The notes beneath the pieces were generated by a model. It was not told the origin of the DNA and did no database searches. It saw nothing but the letters and a program-made list of their open reading frames with translations. DNA of 64,000 bases. It comes from Pseudomonas paraglycinae. GTDB lineage: Bacteria > Pseudomonadota > Gammaproteobacteria > Pseudomonadales > Pseudomonadaceae. This document shows positions 25,824 through 33,951 of the stretch, in pieces. Made by a program: the position numbers and the translations under genes. The stretch spans positions 62,001 through 126,000 of the forward strand of contig NZ_BQHR01000004.1 of NCBI RefSeq assembly GCF_021601625.1, given 5' to 3'. Every line of letters begins with the position of its first letter. Position 1 is the first letter of the stretch.

Positions 25824-27287
25824 CTAGCCACCAAAGCCGACAATGGCTTTGGTTTCCAGATATTCCTCAAAGCCGTAGACACCAAATTCACGACCATTGC
25901 CGGACCGTTTGTAGCCACCGAACGGGGCCATGGGATTCCAGGCCGGGTGGTTCAGCAGTACTTGTCCTGCGCGGATGCGTGAGGCAACGGCGCGTGCATG
26001 ATCAAGGTCGCGGGATTGAACGTGAGCGCTCAGTCCATACACCGTGTCGTTGGCGATCGCGACAGCCTCATCGAGCGTTTCATAGGCAATGATGCACAGC
26101 ACTGGCCCGAAGATTTCCTCCTGGGCAATGCGCATGCTCGAGTCAACCTCGGAAAAGACAGTCGGTCGGGCATAGAAGCCTGTTTCATGACCAGGCACGC
26201 GGCCTGGTCCGCCGCAGAGGAGTTTGGCCCCTTCATTCAGGCCCGATTCGATCATGGATTGCACTCGCTTGAACTGGGCCTCATTGGCTATCGGACCGAG
26301 TACCGTTTCTTCCGATTGCGGATCCCCCACAATGATCGCGTTGGCGGTTGCAGCGGCCAGCGCCTCGACTTCCGCGAGCCGGTCCTTGGGTACGATCATT
26401 CTGGTCGGGGCGCTGCAGGATTGCCCGACGTTGCGAAACGCCGTCATCACGCCCAGTGGCACGACGTTGGCGAAGTCGGCATCGGGCAGCAGCACGTTGG
26501 GTGACTTGCCGCCCAGTTCCTGGGTGACGCGTTTCACTGTAGGGGCGGCCGCCTGTGCGACCAGCGCGCCTGCGCGGTTTGATCCGGTGATCGAAATCAT
26601 ATCGATATCCGGGTGCGCAGCCATGGCGCCGCCGACCTCGGGGCCCGTGCCATTGACCAGATTGAAGACACCCGGTGGCAGGCCGGCGTCATGCACGAGT
26701 TGGGCGAAAAGAAGGGCGCTCAACGGTGACAGTTCGCTGGGTTTCAGCACCACAGTGCATCCGGCCGCAATCGCTGGAGCCACCTTGGCGGTGATTTGAT
26801 ACAGCGGCCAATTCCAAGGGGTGATGAGACCGCAAACACCGATGGGTTCGCGTTCAATCGCGGTGCCGCCTTCAACCGTCTGGAAGCGATAGGTGGACAG
26901 CAGGTCACGGGCAATCCGAACGTGTTCGGCCGCCAAGGGCACTTGCATCGCTCGGGCAAAACCGATGGCAGCACCCATTTCCAGAGAAAGGGCCTGCGCA
27001 AGCGGCTCTTTTCGCTCAAGGATCAGGTCGTAAATCTTGCCAAGAAAACCCGCACGCGCTTCGGCGGAAATCGCAGACCAGTGAGGAAACGCCGCACGCG
27101 CTGCAGCGACGGCCCGATCAACGTCTGCGGCCGACCCGCTGGCGACCTCTGCAACTACGCTTTCAGTCGCCGGATTGACCACGGGCAAACTGCCAGGCGT
27201 TGCCGGCGAACACCAGCCTCCATTGATATAAAACTGTTGAGACGTATGCGAATCCACGGCGTAGGTATTCGAAGATTGTGTTGTCAT
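25824..27287 (-). CDS. aldehyde dehydrogenase family protein
   Basis: 487-aa NAD(P)-dependent aldehyde dehydrogenase. Catalytic Glu in VTQELGGKSPNVLL and Cys in NVGQSCSAPTRM; cofactor segments TPWNWPLYQITAKVAPA and VLKPSELSPLSA; C-terminal PFGGYKRSGNGREFG. It is divergent from a Rieske oxygenase gene at 27515, suggesting the aldehyde arises from that enzyme's pathway. Substrate unknown. Confidence 0.88.
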   Translation of the reverse strand: MTTQSSNTYAVDSHTSQQFYINGGWCSPATPGSLPVVNPATESVVAEVASGSAADVDRAVAAARAAFPHWSAISAEARAGFLGKIYDLILERKEPLAQALSLEMGAAIGFARAMQVPLAAEHVRIARDLLSTYRFQTVEGGTAIEREPIGVCGLITPWNWPLYQITAKVAPAIAAGCTVVLKPSELSPLSALLFAQLVHDAGLPPGVFNLVNGTGPEVGGAMAAHPDIDMISITGSNRAGALVAQAAAPTVKRVTQELGGKSPNVLLPDADFANVVPLGVMTAFRNVGQSCSAPTRMIVPKDRLAEVEALAAATANAIIVGDPQSEETVLGPIANEAQFKRVQSMIESGLNEGAKLLCGGPGRVPGHETGFYARPTVFSEVDSSMRIAQEEIFGPVLCIIAYETLDEAVAIANDTVYGLSAHVQSRDLDHARAVASRIRAGQVLLNHPAWNPMAPFGGYKRSGNGREFGVYGFEEYLETKAIVGFGG

Positions 27288-27353
27288 CCAACTAGCTCCT
27301 TAAAGGACTGATGGGGGCTGTTAACAGCAGGGGAAGGGAGGGAAGAGCGGCGC

Positions 27354-27380
27354 CAGGGCACCGGTACATGCGGTGCCCTG
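27354..27380. promoter_or_regulatory. large inverted repeat in the divergent dehydrogenase/oxygenase promoter region
   Basis: CAGGGCACCG-GTACATG-CGGTGCCCTG, perfect 10-bp arms and a 7-nt loop, about 67 nt upstream of the aldehyde dehydrogenase start and 135 nt upstream of the oxygenase start. It could be an operator or a leader hairpin; as a terminator it would be oddly placed between divergent genes. Confidence 0.4.
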
Positions 27381-27514
27381 TGGTTTGAATAAGCTAACAA
27401 AAGGGCTCAGTCGAAATATGCCGTTCTTGAAGTCGGCAAGGGATAATCTGCTGTATCTCAGGGGCGGACATTGTCTCTGTTTTATCTTTCCAACCTGACA
27501 GGTCGCACGCACTC

Positions 27515-28630
27515 ATGCTCACCAACCTCTGGTACGTCGTTCTTCCATCGTCGCAGTTGACTGACGGACTGATGCCGGTTCGTTTGCTCGGACAGCCTTT
27601 TGTTGCGTTCCGTGATGACGCTGGCGTCGCTCACGTGCTTTCGGATGTTTGCGTGCATCGCGGCGGATCGTTGTCGGGCGGCAGAAGGGTGGGCAACAGT
27701 GTGCAATGCCCCTATCACGGCTGGCGATTTGGTGCGGATGGAGTTTGCACACATATACCTGCGCAGCCGGACCTGCGAATTCCTGCCAAGGCCCGCGTCG
27801 ACGCCTATCCGACGCTGGAGCGTTACGGCTGGATCTGGGCATTTCTAGGGGACCTGCCTGAGCCTGAGCGTCCGCCGCTACCCGCACTCGACTGGATCGA
27901 TGATCCTGCCGTGCGGGTGGTATCAGGCCATTTTGACTGGGAGGCCAGTTGGGACCGGATTATTGAAAACGGCCTCGATTTTGCGCATGCACCGTTTGTC
28001 CATGGCTCTACCTTCGGCGATCCGGATCATCCCGAGATTGAATCGTTTGAAGTCGAAAGCGATGCGTGGAGCGGCAGCGCACAGATGCTCATGCGCAGGC
28101 CCGCGCGCAAAGGGTTGTTACGGCGAAAATCATCCACCGAATTTGTCAGTGTGGTCACTGTGCCGGGCTTTCATTTTTCTGGCCCGTGCACGACGCTGGA
28201 GCTTGAATTACCCAATGGATGGCGGATCTACATCGTCTCGGCGCATGTCCCGATTGACGCCAATCGCACGCGAACCTGGTGGATGATGGGCAGAACATTC
28301 CTGCGTTCCCGACTGCTTGATCGCAGGTTCATTGCCAGCAATATCCGTATTTTCGAGCAAGATCACGCGGTGCTGAAAAACGTTCGGCCCGAGCGCGTGC
28401 CGGACTCGTTTCAGCAGGAGGTTTCATTGAAATCCGATGCGCTGCAAATTGCCTTTCGCAGAGGCGTGCAGGCACTGGAACTGCGTGGCTGGCGAATCGA
28501 TGAAGAACGTCTCGCGCGCACGTTTACGGGGCGTATGGCGTGCGCAGTTCCCAGCCCCGAACGTCGTCATGTTCGCGCTTGGGCGATTGAGCCCATTCCC
28601 TTGGTGGACGTTACCCACGAACGAGAATAG
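27515..28630 (+). CDS. Rieske [2Fe-2S] non-heme iron oxygenase
   Basis: 371-aa oxygenase component. The Rieske ligands are CVHRGG and CPYHGW (CxH then CxxH, 17 residues apart, near residues 46-68). The mononuclear iron site is expected in ENGLDFAHAPFVHGSTFG (two His and a nearby acid). The domain layout resembles PaO/vanillate O-demethylase-type monooxygenases. No reductase gene is adjacent, so electron donors come from elsewhere. The divergent aldehyde dehydrogenase may process its product. The substrate is unknown. Confidence 0.85.
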   Translation: MLTNLWYVVLPSSQLTDGLMPVRLLGQPFVAFRDDAGVAHVLSDVCVHRGGSLSGGRRVGNSVQCPYHGWRFGADGVCTHIPAQPDLRIPAKARVDAYPTLERYGWIWAFLGDLPEPERPPLPALDWIDDPAVRVVSGHFDWEASWDRIIENGLDFAHAPFVHGSTFGDPDHPEIESFEVESDAWSGSAQMLMRRPARKGLLRRKSSTEFVSVVTVPGFHFSGPCTTLELELPNGWRIYIVSAHVPIDANRTRTWWMMGRTFLRSRLLDRRFIASNIRIFEQDHAVLKNVRPERVPDSFQQEVSLKSDALQIAFRRGVQALELRGWRIDEERLARTFTGRMACAVPSPERRHVRAWAIEPIPLVDVTHERE

Positions 28631-28727
28631 AGGGGTGTCGATCTGGCACTCAGACACATGCCAGATACAAATGCCTTGCAGAATGGGACGGCACATCTGC
28701 AACGCCAGTCCAGAAGGAAACGCGCAA

Positions 28728-28928
28728 ATGAAGTTCAAGCTGAATCTCTTCAACAATTGGGTACGCCAGATGGCACGCTTGATGGTGGGCATGCCTGATT
28801 ACGATAACTATGTGGCACTCCGAACCGCCAGTCATCCAGGCGAGCCGGTAATGACCTACAAAGAGTTTTTCGAGGAGCGGCAAAAAGCCCGTTACGGCGG
28901 ACGGCAATGCACGACGCGTTGCTGCTGA
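28728..28928 (+). CDS. YbdD/YjiX-family small protein (DUF466)
   Basis: 66-aa protein closely matching E. coli YbdD in layout: ARLMVGMPDYDNYVALR, a MTYKEFFEERQKARYGG block and a terminal Cys pair. AGAAGGA precedes ATG 28728; the longer upstream in-frame ORF is rejected. YbdD is normally encoded right after the CstA/BtsT peptide or pyruvate carrier; here it is a lone gene 97 nt after the Rieske oxygenase, with no carrier nearby. Function of the family is poorly known. Confidence 0.85.
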   Translation: MKFKLNLFNNWVRQMARLMVGMPDYDNYVALRTASHPGEPVMTYKEFFEERQKARYGGRQCTTRCC

Positions 28929-28961
28929 TTTGGTCCTCAGCGCGCTCGTCGTCCATCGCCT

Positions 28962-29156
28962 TCAGATGTCCTCCTCTATGACTTCCTGGGCGACGGCCTT
29001 GATTTGCTGCGGGTCATTGATGTCCAGCTGGACGGTGTCGATTCCCGGATTGGCCCGAGCAATCTCATCCAGCAGGGCCTGGCGACGGCCCGCGATGATG
29101 ACCTGATTGCCGCGCTGGTGAAATGCCTCGGCCAAAGCGCGGCCAATGCCGGAAGC
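28962..29156 (-). pseudogene. truncated short-chain dehydrogenase remnant
   Basis: About 64 codons encode only an internal N-terminal part of an SDR oxidoreductase: the ASGIGRALAEAF nucleotide-binding segment, VIIAGRRQALLDEIA and VQLDINDPQQIKAVAQEVIEE. The start codon and first beta strand are missing, and all residues after the fourth helix, including the YxxxK catalytic site, are gone. Upstream of about 29156 the sequence switches abruptly to the oppositely oriented GlxA-type regulator remnant. Confidence 0.75.
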
Positions 29157-29702
29157 CTTATCGTCGACGGTCCCGTCTGGACGTCGGCAGGCATGACAGC
29201 CGCGCTGGACATGGCGTTGGGCATGGTGGAAAAGGATCTGGGCACGGACATGGCCCGGTCGGTGGCGCACAAACTGGTCATGCATCAACGGCGTTCGGGT
29301 GGGCAGTCCCAGCATTCGGAACTGCTTGCGCTTGCTCCAAAGTCGGACCGTATTCAAAGCGCGCTGGAGTATGCGCGCACGCACCTGGACCGCCCGCTCA
29401 GCGTGGAGGAACTTGCCGACGTCGTGCACTTGAGTCCCAGACAATTCACCCGGGTATTTACTGCCGAGACAGGCCAGTCACCGGCCAAGGCTGTTGAAAG
29501 CCTGCGTCTGGAGGCCGCTCGCGTGATGATCGAGCGAAGTCGTCACAGCCTGGATCGCGTGGCGAAGGAAACGGGGTTTCGAGACCGTCGCCACATGCGC
29601 GAAGTATTCATGCGAGGGTTTGGAGTTCCGCCGCAGGCAGTTCGACGGGATGCCAGGCGAATCGGCCAGGAGAATCCATCTGATCGGGGCCCTCATCCGT
29701 AA
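29157..29702 (+). pseudogene. C-terminal remnant of a GlxA-type AraC-family regulator
   Basis: About 180 codons retain the end of a DJ-1/PfpI-like domain (DGPVWTSAGMTAALDMALGMVEKDLG) and a complete AraC helix-turn-helix pair (SVEELADVVHLSPRQFTRVFTAETGQSPAKAVE, then DRVAKETGFRDRRHMREVFMRGFG). The first roughly 140 residues of the expected 320 or so are missing. An ORF reads back to 29004 but that part is antisense to the SDR remnant. An internal start could still yield a DNA-binding fragment, so residual activity is not excluded. Confidence 0.7.
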
Positions 29703-29721
29703 GCGCCCCGATCAGCAGCAG

Positions 29722-30744
29722 TCAAAGCCAGGACTTGATTTGCGCGCAGACGGCGTCGGTGGAAATGCCATAGCGATCATGCAGTGTCGGCAGTGCGCCG
29801 GCGTCGAGGAAGGCGTCGGGCAACGCGATCTGCCTGAACGTCGGCGTCACTCCGTTGCGCAGCAGTACCCCGGCAACCGCTTCACCCAGCCCGCCAATAA
29901 TCGAGCTGTTTTCTGCGGTAACCACCAGCCGGCCAGACTTGCGGGCCTCGGCGAGAATGGTCTGTTCATCCAGCGGTTTGATCGTCGGCACATGTAGCAC
30001 GGCGACATCGACGCCATCAGTCTGCAGCGCCTTGGCGGCCTCCAATGCGCGCATGGTCATCAAACCGGTCGAGATGATCAGGACATCGTTACCGGTGCGC
30101 AGGGTCTTGGCCTTGCCGATCTCGAATTGATACCCGTACTCATCCAGCACCAGCGGCACGTTGCCGCGCAGCAGCCGCATGTAGACCGGCCCCTGATGCG
30201 CGGCAATGGCAGGCACGGCCTGTTCGATTTCCAATGCGTCACAAGGGTCGACGATCATCAGGTTGGGCATCGCCCGGAAGATCGCCAGGTCATCGGTGGC
30301 CTGGTGGCTGGGGCCGTAACCGGTGGTGAGGCCGGGCAATCCGCAAACGATTTTGACGTTGAGGTTTTCCTCGGCAATGGCCATGCAGATGAAGTCATAG
30401 GCGCGGCGCGAGGCGAACACCGCATACGTGGTGGCGAACGGTACGAAACCTTCGCGGGCCATGCCTGCGGCCGCACTCATGAGCAACTGTTCGGCCATGC
30501 CCATCTGATAGAAGCGCTCGGGATGGGCCTTGGCGAAAATGTGCAGGTCGGTGTACTTGGACAGGTCAGCGGAGAGGCCGACGATGTCCGGACGCTGATC
30601 CGCCAGTGCGGTCAATGCATGGCCAAAAGGTGCTGAGCGGGTGGCTTGGCCTTCGGAGGCAATCGAGGCAATCATCGCCGAGGTGGTCAGGCGCTTCTTG
30701 ATCGGTTCGCCAGTCGAGGTCGGTGTGTTGGCGGCGTTGCTCAT
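29722..30744 (-). CDS. transketolase C-terminal subunit (split transketolase)
   Basis: 340-aa protein with the pyrimidine-binding and C-terminal domains of transketolase. The catalytic Glu is in YQMGMAEQLLMSAAAGMA; ITTGYGPSHQATDDLA-type segment GLTTGYGPSHQATDDLAIF is present. It overlaps the N-terminal subunit gene by 4 nt (ATGA), so the two are translated together and should form one TPP enzyme. It is the last gene of an SDR-MFS-transketolase operon. Split enzymes of this type often act on unusual ketoses, as in apulose-phosphate or sulfofructose pathways. Confidence 0.87.
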   Translation of the reverse strand: MSNAANTPTSTGEPIKKRLTTSAMIASIASEGQATRSAPFGHALTALADQRPDIVGLSADLSKYTDLHIFAKAHPERFYQMGMAEQLLMSAAAGMAREGFVPFATTYAVFASRRAYDFICMAIAEENLNVKIVCGLPGLTTGYGPSHQATDDLAIFRAMPNLMIVDPCDALEIEQAVPAIAAHQGPVYMRLLRGNVPLVLDEYGYQFEIGKAKTLRTGNDVLIISTGLMTMRALEAAKALQTDGVDVAVLHVPTIKPLDEQTILAEARKSGRLVVTAENSSIIGGLGEAVAGVLLRNGVTPTFRQIALPDAFLDAGALPTLHDRYGISTDAVCAQIKSWL

Positions 30745-31589
30745 TGGTTTTTTCCTTCTTCAAGCGTGGTCAGTGCCAGATCCCATTCGTGTTCGTCCAC
30801 ACGGATGAAATGGGTCTTTTCGCGGTTTTCGAGGAAGGGCACACCTTTGCCCATGGTGGTGTCGCAGATGATCACCCGTGGCTGAGCGCCGGGGTGGTGG
30901 CGGGCGGCATCGAAGGCTTCGACCAGTGCGTCCAGATCATTGCCGTCGACGCGCTGGGTGAACCATCCGAACGCTTTCCAGCGATCCACGATGGGTTCGA
31001 ACGACAGGATCTCGCTGGAGTGGCCGTCTGCTTGCTGGTTGTTGACGTCGACGATGGCGATCAGGTTATCGAGCTTCCAGTGCGAGGCCGACATCACGGC
31101 CTCCCAGGTCGAACCTTCGTTCAGCTCGCCGTCCGACAGCAGGTTGTAGACGAACGATGTCGAGCCCTTGCGCTTGAGACCCAGGCAGGCCCCGACGGCG
31201 ATGCCCAGCCCCTGACCCAACGAACCACCGGTGATTTCCATGCCTGGCGTGTAGGCGGCCATGCCCGACATCGGCAATCGGCTGTCATCCGAGCCGTAGG
31301 TTTCAAGCTCATCGAGCGGAATGATCTCGGCTTCGATCAGCGCCGCGTACAGCGCAATCGCGTAGTGACCGATCGACAGATAGAAACGATCACGCGGCTC
31401 CCACGCCGGGTCTTCAGGGCGATAGCTCAGCGCATGGAAGTAGGCGACCGCGAGCAGGTCGGCGGCACCGAGGGCCTGGCCGACGTAGCCCTGGCCTTGC
31501 ACCTGGCCCATGCGCAAGGCATGGCGGCGAATGTTGTGGGCGCGCTCGGCCAGCGTCTGGGTTGTTGTGAATGAAAGGTTGGCAGTCAT
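30741..31589 (-). CDS. transketolase N-terminal subunit (split transketolase)
   Basis: 282-aa TPP-binding half. TPP/Mg motif LLSDGELNEGSTWEAVMSASHWKLDNLIAIVDVNN carries the Asp and Asn ligands; earlier GGSLGQGLGIAVGACLG and YLSIGHYAIALYAAL are typical. Starts 18 nt after the MFS gene stop and overlaps the C-terminal subunit gene. Does not match the housekeeping single-chain TktA length of about 660 aa. Confidence 0.88.
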   Translation of the reverse strand: MTANLSFTTTQTLAERAHNIRRHALRMGQVQGQGYVGQALGAADLLAVAYFHALSYRPEDPAWEPRDRFYLSIGHYAIALYAALIEAEIIPLDELETYGSDDSRLPMSGMAAYTPGMEITGGSLGQGLGIAVGACLGLKRKGSTSFVYNLLSDGELNEGSTWEAVMSASHWKLDNLIAIVDVNNQQADGHSSEILSFEPIVDRWKAFGWFTQRVDGNDLDALVEAFDAARHHPGAQPRVIICDTTMGKGVPFLENREKTHFIRVDEHEWDLALTTLEEGKNQ

Positions 31590-31607
31590 GGTGAATTCTC
31601 CTGTGAA

Positions 31608-32906
31608 TCAACGATTGACCAAGGCAGCGGGAATGCGCAGAACCAGCGAGGCGCCGACCAGCAATACGCCGGTGATCAGATACATGCCGATAGCGCTGGA
31701 GCCAGTGAGTGTGGTTATCCAGCCAATCAAGTAGGGCGAGCAGAAGCCGGCAAGGTTGGCGAAGCTGTTGACGGCGGCGATGCCGGCCGCAGCGGAGACA
31801 CCGCCGAGCAGCGTGGTCGGGAGCATCCAGAACAGCGAGGTCGCGGACAGGATGCCGGAAGCCGCCAGGCACAGACTGAGAATGGACAGCATCACATTGC
31901 CTCCCATCAGCGCCGCGAGGGTCAGGCCGATGGCCCCGGCAATCATCGGCACGATCAGGTGCCAGCGGCGTTCGCGATGTTTGTCGCCACTGCGTCCGAC
32001 CAGCAACATGGCGGCGATGGCACAGAGGTACGGCAGGCTGGTCAGCAAGCCGATCTTCATCGGATCGGAGACCCCGGCATTACGCACAAGGGTCGGCAGC
32101 CAGAAGGTGATTGCGTACTGCCCCATCACCACACAGAAATAGATCCCCGCGAGCAGCCAGAGGCGACGGTCACGAATGAATTCGCCCACGGACGCATGCG
32201 TCACTTTCTGCTGGTCATCCTCCGCCAGCTCACGAGCGATCAAGGCTTTTTCGTCGTCGTTGAGCCAACTGGCCTGATGCACGCCATCCTTGAGGTAGCT
32301 GAGCACCAACAGTCCGACAACCACCGTAGGCACAGCCTCCAGCACAAACATCCATTGCCAGCCGGCCCAGCCGTGCATACCGGCGAAGTGGTTCATGATC
32401 CATCCGGAGAGCGGACCGCCGACCATGCCCGACAACGGGATGGCGATGAACCACAACACCGTCATGCGCGCACGCCGGTAGGACGGAAACCAGTAGGTGA
32501 GGTACAGCAGCAGACCCGGCGCCAGGCCGGCTTCGGCAATGCCCAGCAGAAAGCGCAGGGCGTAGAACTGCCAGGCGGTTTCGACGAAGGCGAAGAGGGC
32601 GGAGACAATGCCCCAGGTGATCATGATGCGCGCGATCCACACTCGCGCGCCGACCTTGTGCAGGATGATGTTGCTGGGCACTTCGCAGAGAAAGTAGCCG
32701 ATGAAGAACATGCCGGCGCCCAGTCCGTAGACTGTTTCGCTGAGCGCCAGATCGTTCATCATTTGCAGTTTGGCAAAGCCGACGTTGACGCGATCGAGGT
32801 AGGCGCACAGGTAGCACAGCATCAGGAACGGCATCAGGCGCCATGCGGTTTTACGGTAGGCGTTGGAACGCACCGCCGAAACGGCTTCGAGCGACAGGGT
32901 AGTCAT
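31608..32906 (-). CDS. MFS transporter, anion:cation symporter (ACS) family
   Basis: 432-aa inner-membrane carrier with about 12 hydrophobic segments. The family signature is seen in LCYLCAYLDRVNVGFAKLQM, FFIGYFLCEVPSNIILHKVGARVWIARIM and RFLLGIAEAGLAPGLLLYLTYWFP. ACS members import organic anions such as sugar acids, tartrate or phthalate. ATG at 32906 matches the conserved N-terminus; the longer ORF is not needed. The operon context suggests the imported substrate is oxidised by the SDR and cleaved by the transketolase pair. Confidence 0.88.
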   Translation of the reverse strand: MTTLSLEAVSAVRSNAYRKTAWRLMPFLMLCYLCAYLDRVNVGFAKLQMMNDLALSETVYGLGAGMFFIGYFLCEVPSNIILHKVGARVWIARIMITWGIVSALFAFVETAWQFYALRFLLGIAEAGLAPGLLLYLTYWFPSYRRARMTVLWFIAIPLSGMVGGPLSGWIMNHFAGMHGWAGWQWMFVLEAVPTVVVGLLVLSYLKDGVHQASWLNDDEKALIARELAEDDQQKVTHASVGEFIRDRRLWLLAGIYFCVVMGQYAITFWLPTLVRNAGVSDPMKIGLLTSLPYLCAIAAMLLVGRSGDKHRERRWHLIVPMIAGAIGLTLAALMGGNVMLSILSLCLAASGILSATSLFWMLPTTLLGGVSAAAGIAAVNSFANLAGFCSPYLIGWITTLTGSSAIGMYLITGVLLVGASLVLRIPAALVNR

Positions 32907-33003
32907 GATGGTCTGATCTCTTGTTTTTATTGACCGCCGGGCAAGAATGCCCGGCCGTATCATCGATCCAGAACCGCACGGGCCGCGAGGCCCGCCACGT
33001 GTG

Positions 33004-33753
33004 TCAGTGAATCAGCATGCCGCCGTTCACATCCAGGGTGATGCCGGTCAGATAGGAGGACAAGTCGCTGGCCAGGAACAGCGCCGCATTGGCCACATCC
33101 TGGGCCTCGCCCAGGCGACCCAACGGAATGCCGTCGATGATCGCGTGGCGGCGCTCGTCCTGCATCAGGCCTCCCGTAATGTCAGTGTGAATCAGGCCGG
33201 GAGCAATGGAGTTGACGCGTACGTTGTCCGGCCCCAGCTCACGCGCCATGGCCTTGGCCAGGCCCAGCACACCGGCCTTGGCGGCGCTGTAATGAGGCCC
33301 GCCAAAAATGCCGCCGCCGCGCTGCGCGGAAACCGAAGACATGCACACGATGCTGCCGCTGGCTTGCTGGCGCATGAGCGGAATCACCGCCTGGGACATC
33401 AGCAACGTACCGCGCAGGCTGACGTCCAGCACCTTGTCGTAATCACCGGGGCGGATATCGAGGGTCTTGAGGGGTTGGGTGATGCCGGCATTGTTGACCA
33501 GTATATCGATCCGGCCGAAGTGTTCGATGATGGTGGCGACAGCCTGCTGTACCTGGGACTCGTCGGCGACGTTGGCAGCCAGGCCGAGATGACCCTCGCC
33601 CAAAGAGGCAGCGGCATCGCGGGCAGCGGATGCGTCCAGATCCAGAATCACCACCCGGGCGCCATGTTGAGCGAAGGTCGTAGCTGTCGCGCGGCCGATA
33701 CCACGTGCGGAGGCAGCACCTGTGATGATCGCGACTTTGCCTTGAAGAAGCAT
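33004..33753 (-). CDS. short-chain dehydrogenase/reductase (FabG-like)
   Basis: 249-aa classical SDR: cofactor motif TGAASARGIGRATATTF, NNAG in ILVNNAGITQPL, catalytic Ser in VCMSSVSAQRG and Tyr-Lys in GGPHYSAAKAGVLGLAKAM, then NSIAPGLIHTDI. ATG at 33753 has AGAGGA upstream; the extra N-terminal ORF residues are rejected. It is the first gene of the operon divergent from a LysR gene, and probably oxidises a polyol or hydroxy acid. Confidence 0.88.
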   Translation of the reverse strand: MLLQGKVAIITGAASARGIGRATATTFAQHGARVVILDLDASAARDAAASLGEGHLGLAANVADESQVQQAVATIIEHFGRIDILVNNAGITQPLKTLDIRPGDYDKVLDVSLRGTLLMSQAVIPLMRQQASGSIVCMSSVSAQRGGGIFGGPHYSAAKAGVLGLAKAMARELGPDNVRVNSIAPGLIHTDITGGLMQDERRHAIIDGIPLGRLGEAQDVANAALFLASDLSSYLTGITLDVNGGMLIH

Positions 33754-33856
33754 GGGAGAAATCCTCTGATTGTTGTTATTGAGTCGGTCCGTGCAGAACC
33801 GATGACTCAGCTTGTCTCCCGTAACGACCCTGAGCAATAACGCAAACTTCACTGGA

Positions 33857-33875
33857 TGCTGAAAAAAATTCAGCA
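33857..33875. promoter_or_regulatory. LysR-type T-N11-A operator candidate
   Basis: TGCTGAAAAAAATTCAGCA: perfect 7-bp arms with a 5-nt spacer. It contains the T-N11-A pattern (T33860, A33872) typical of LysR sites. It lies between the divergent SDR (start 33753) and LysR (start 33952) genes, about 77 nt from the LysR start and 104 nt from the SDR start, the usual position for an autoregulated activator. Confidence 0.6.
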
Positions 33876-33951
33876 CTCGCCAACATGCGATTGCGGTGTT
33901 TGAATAGCCGAACGCCCGGCCTCAGCCACTTGCAGCGGAATAACCATCATC

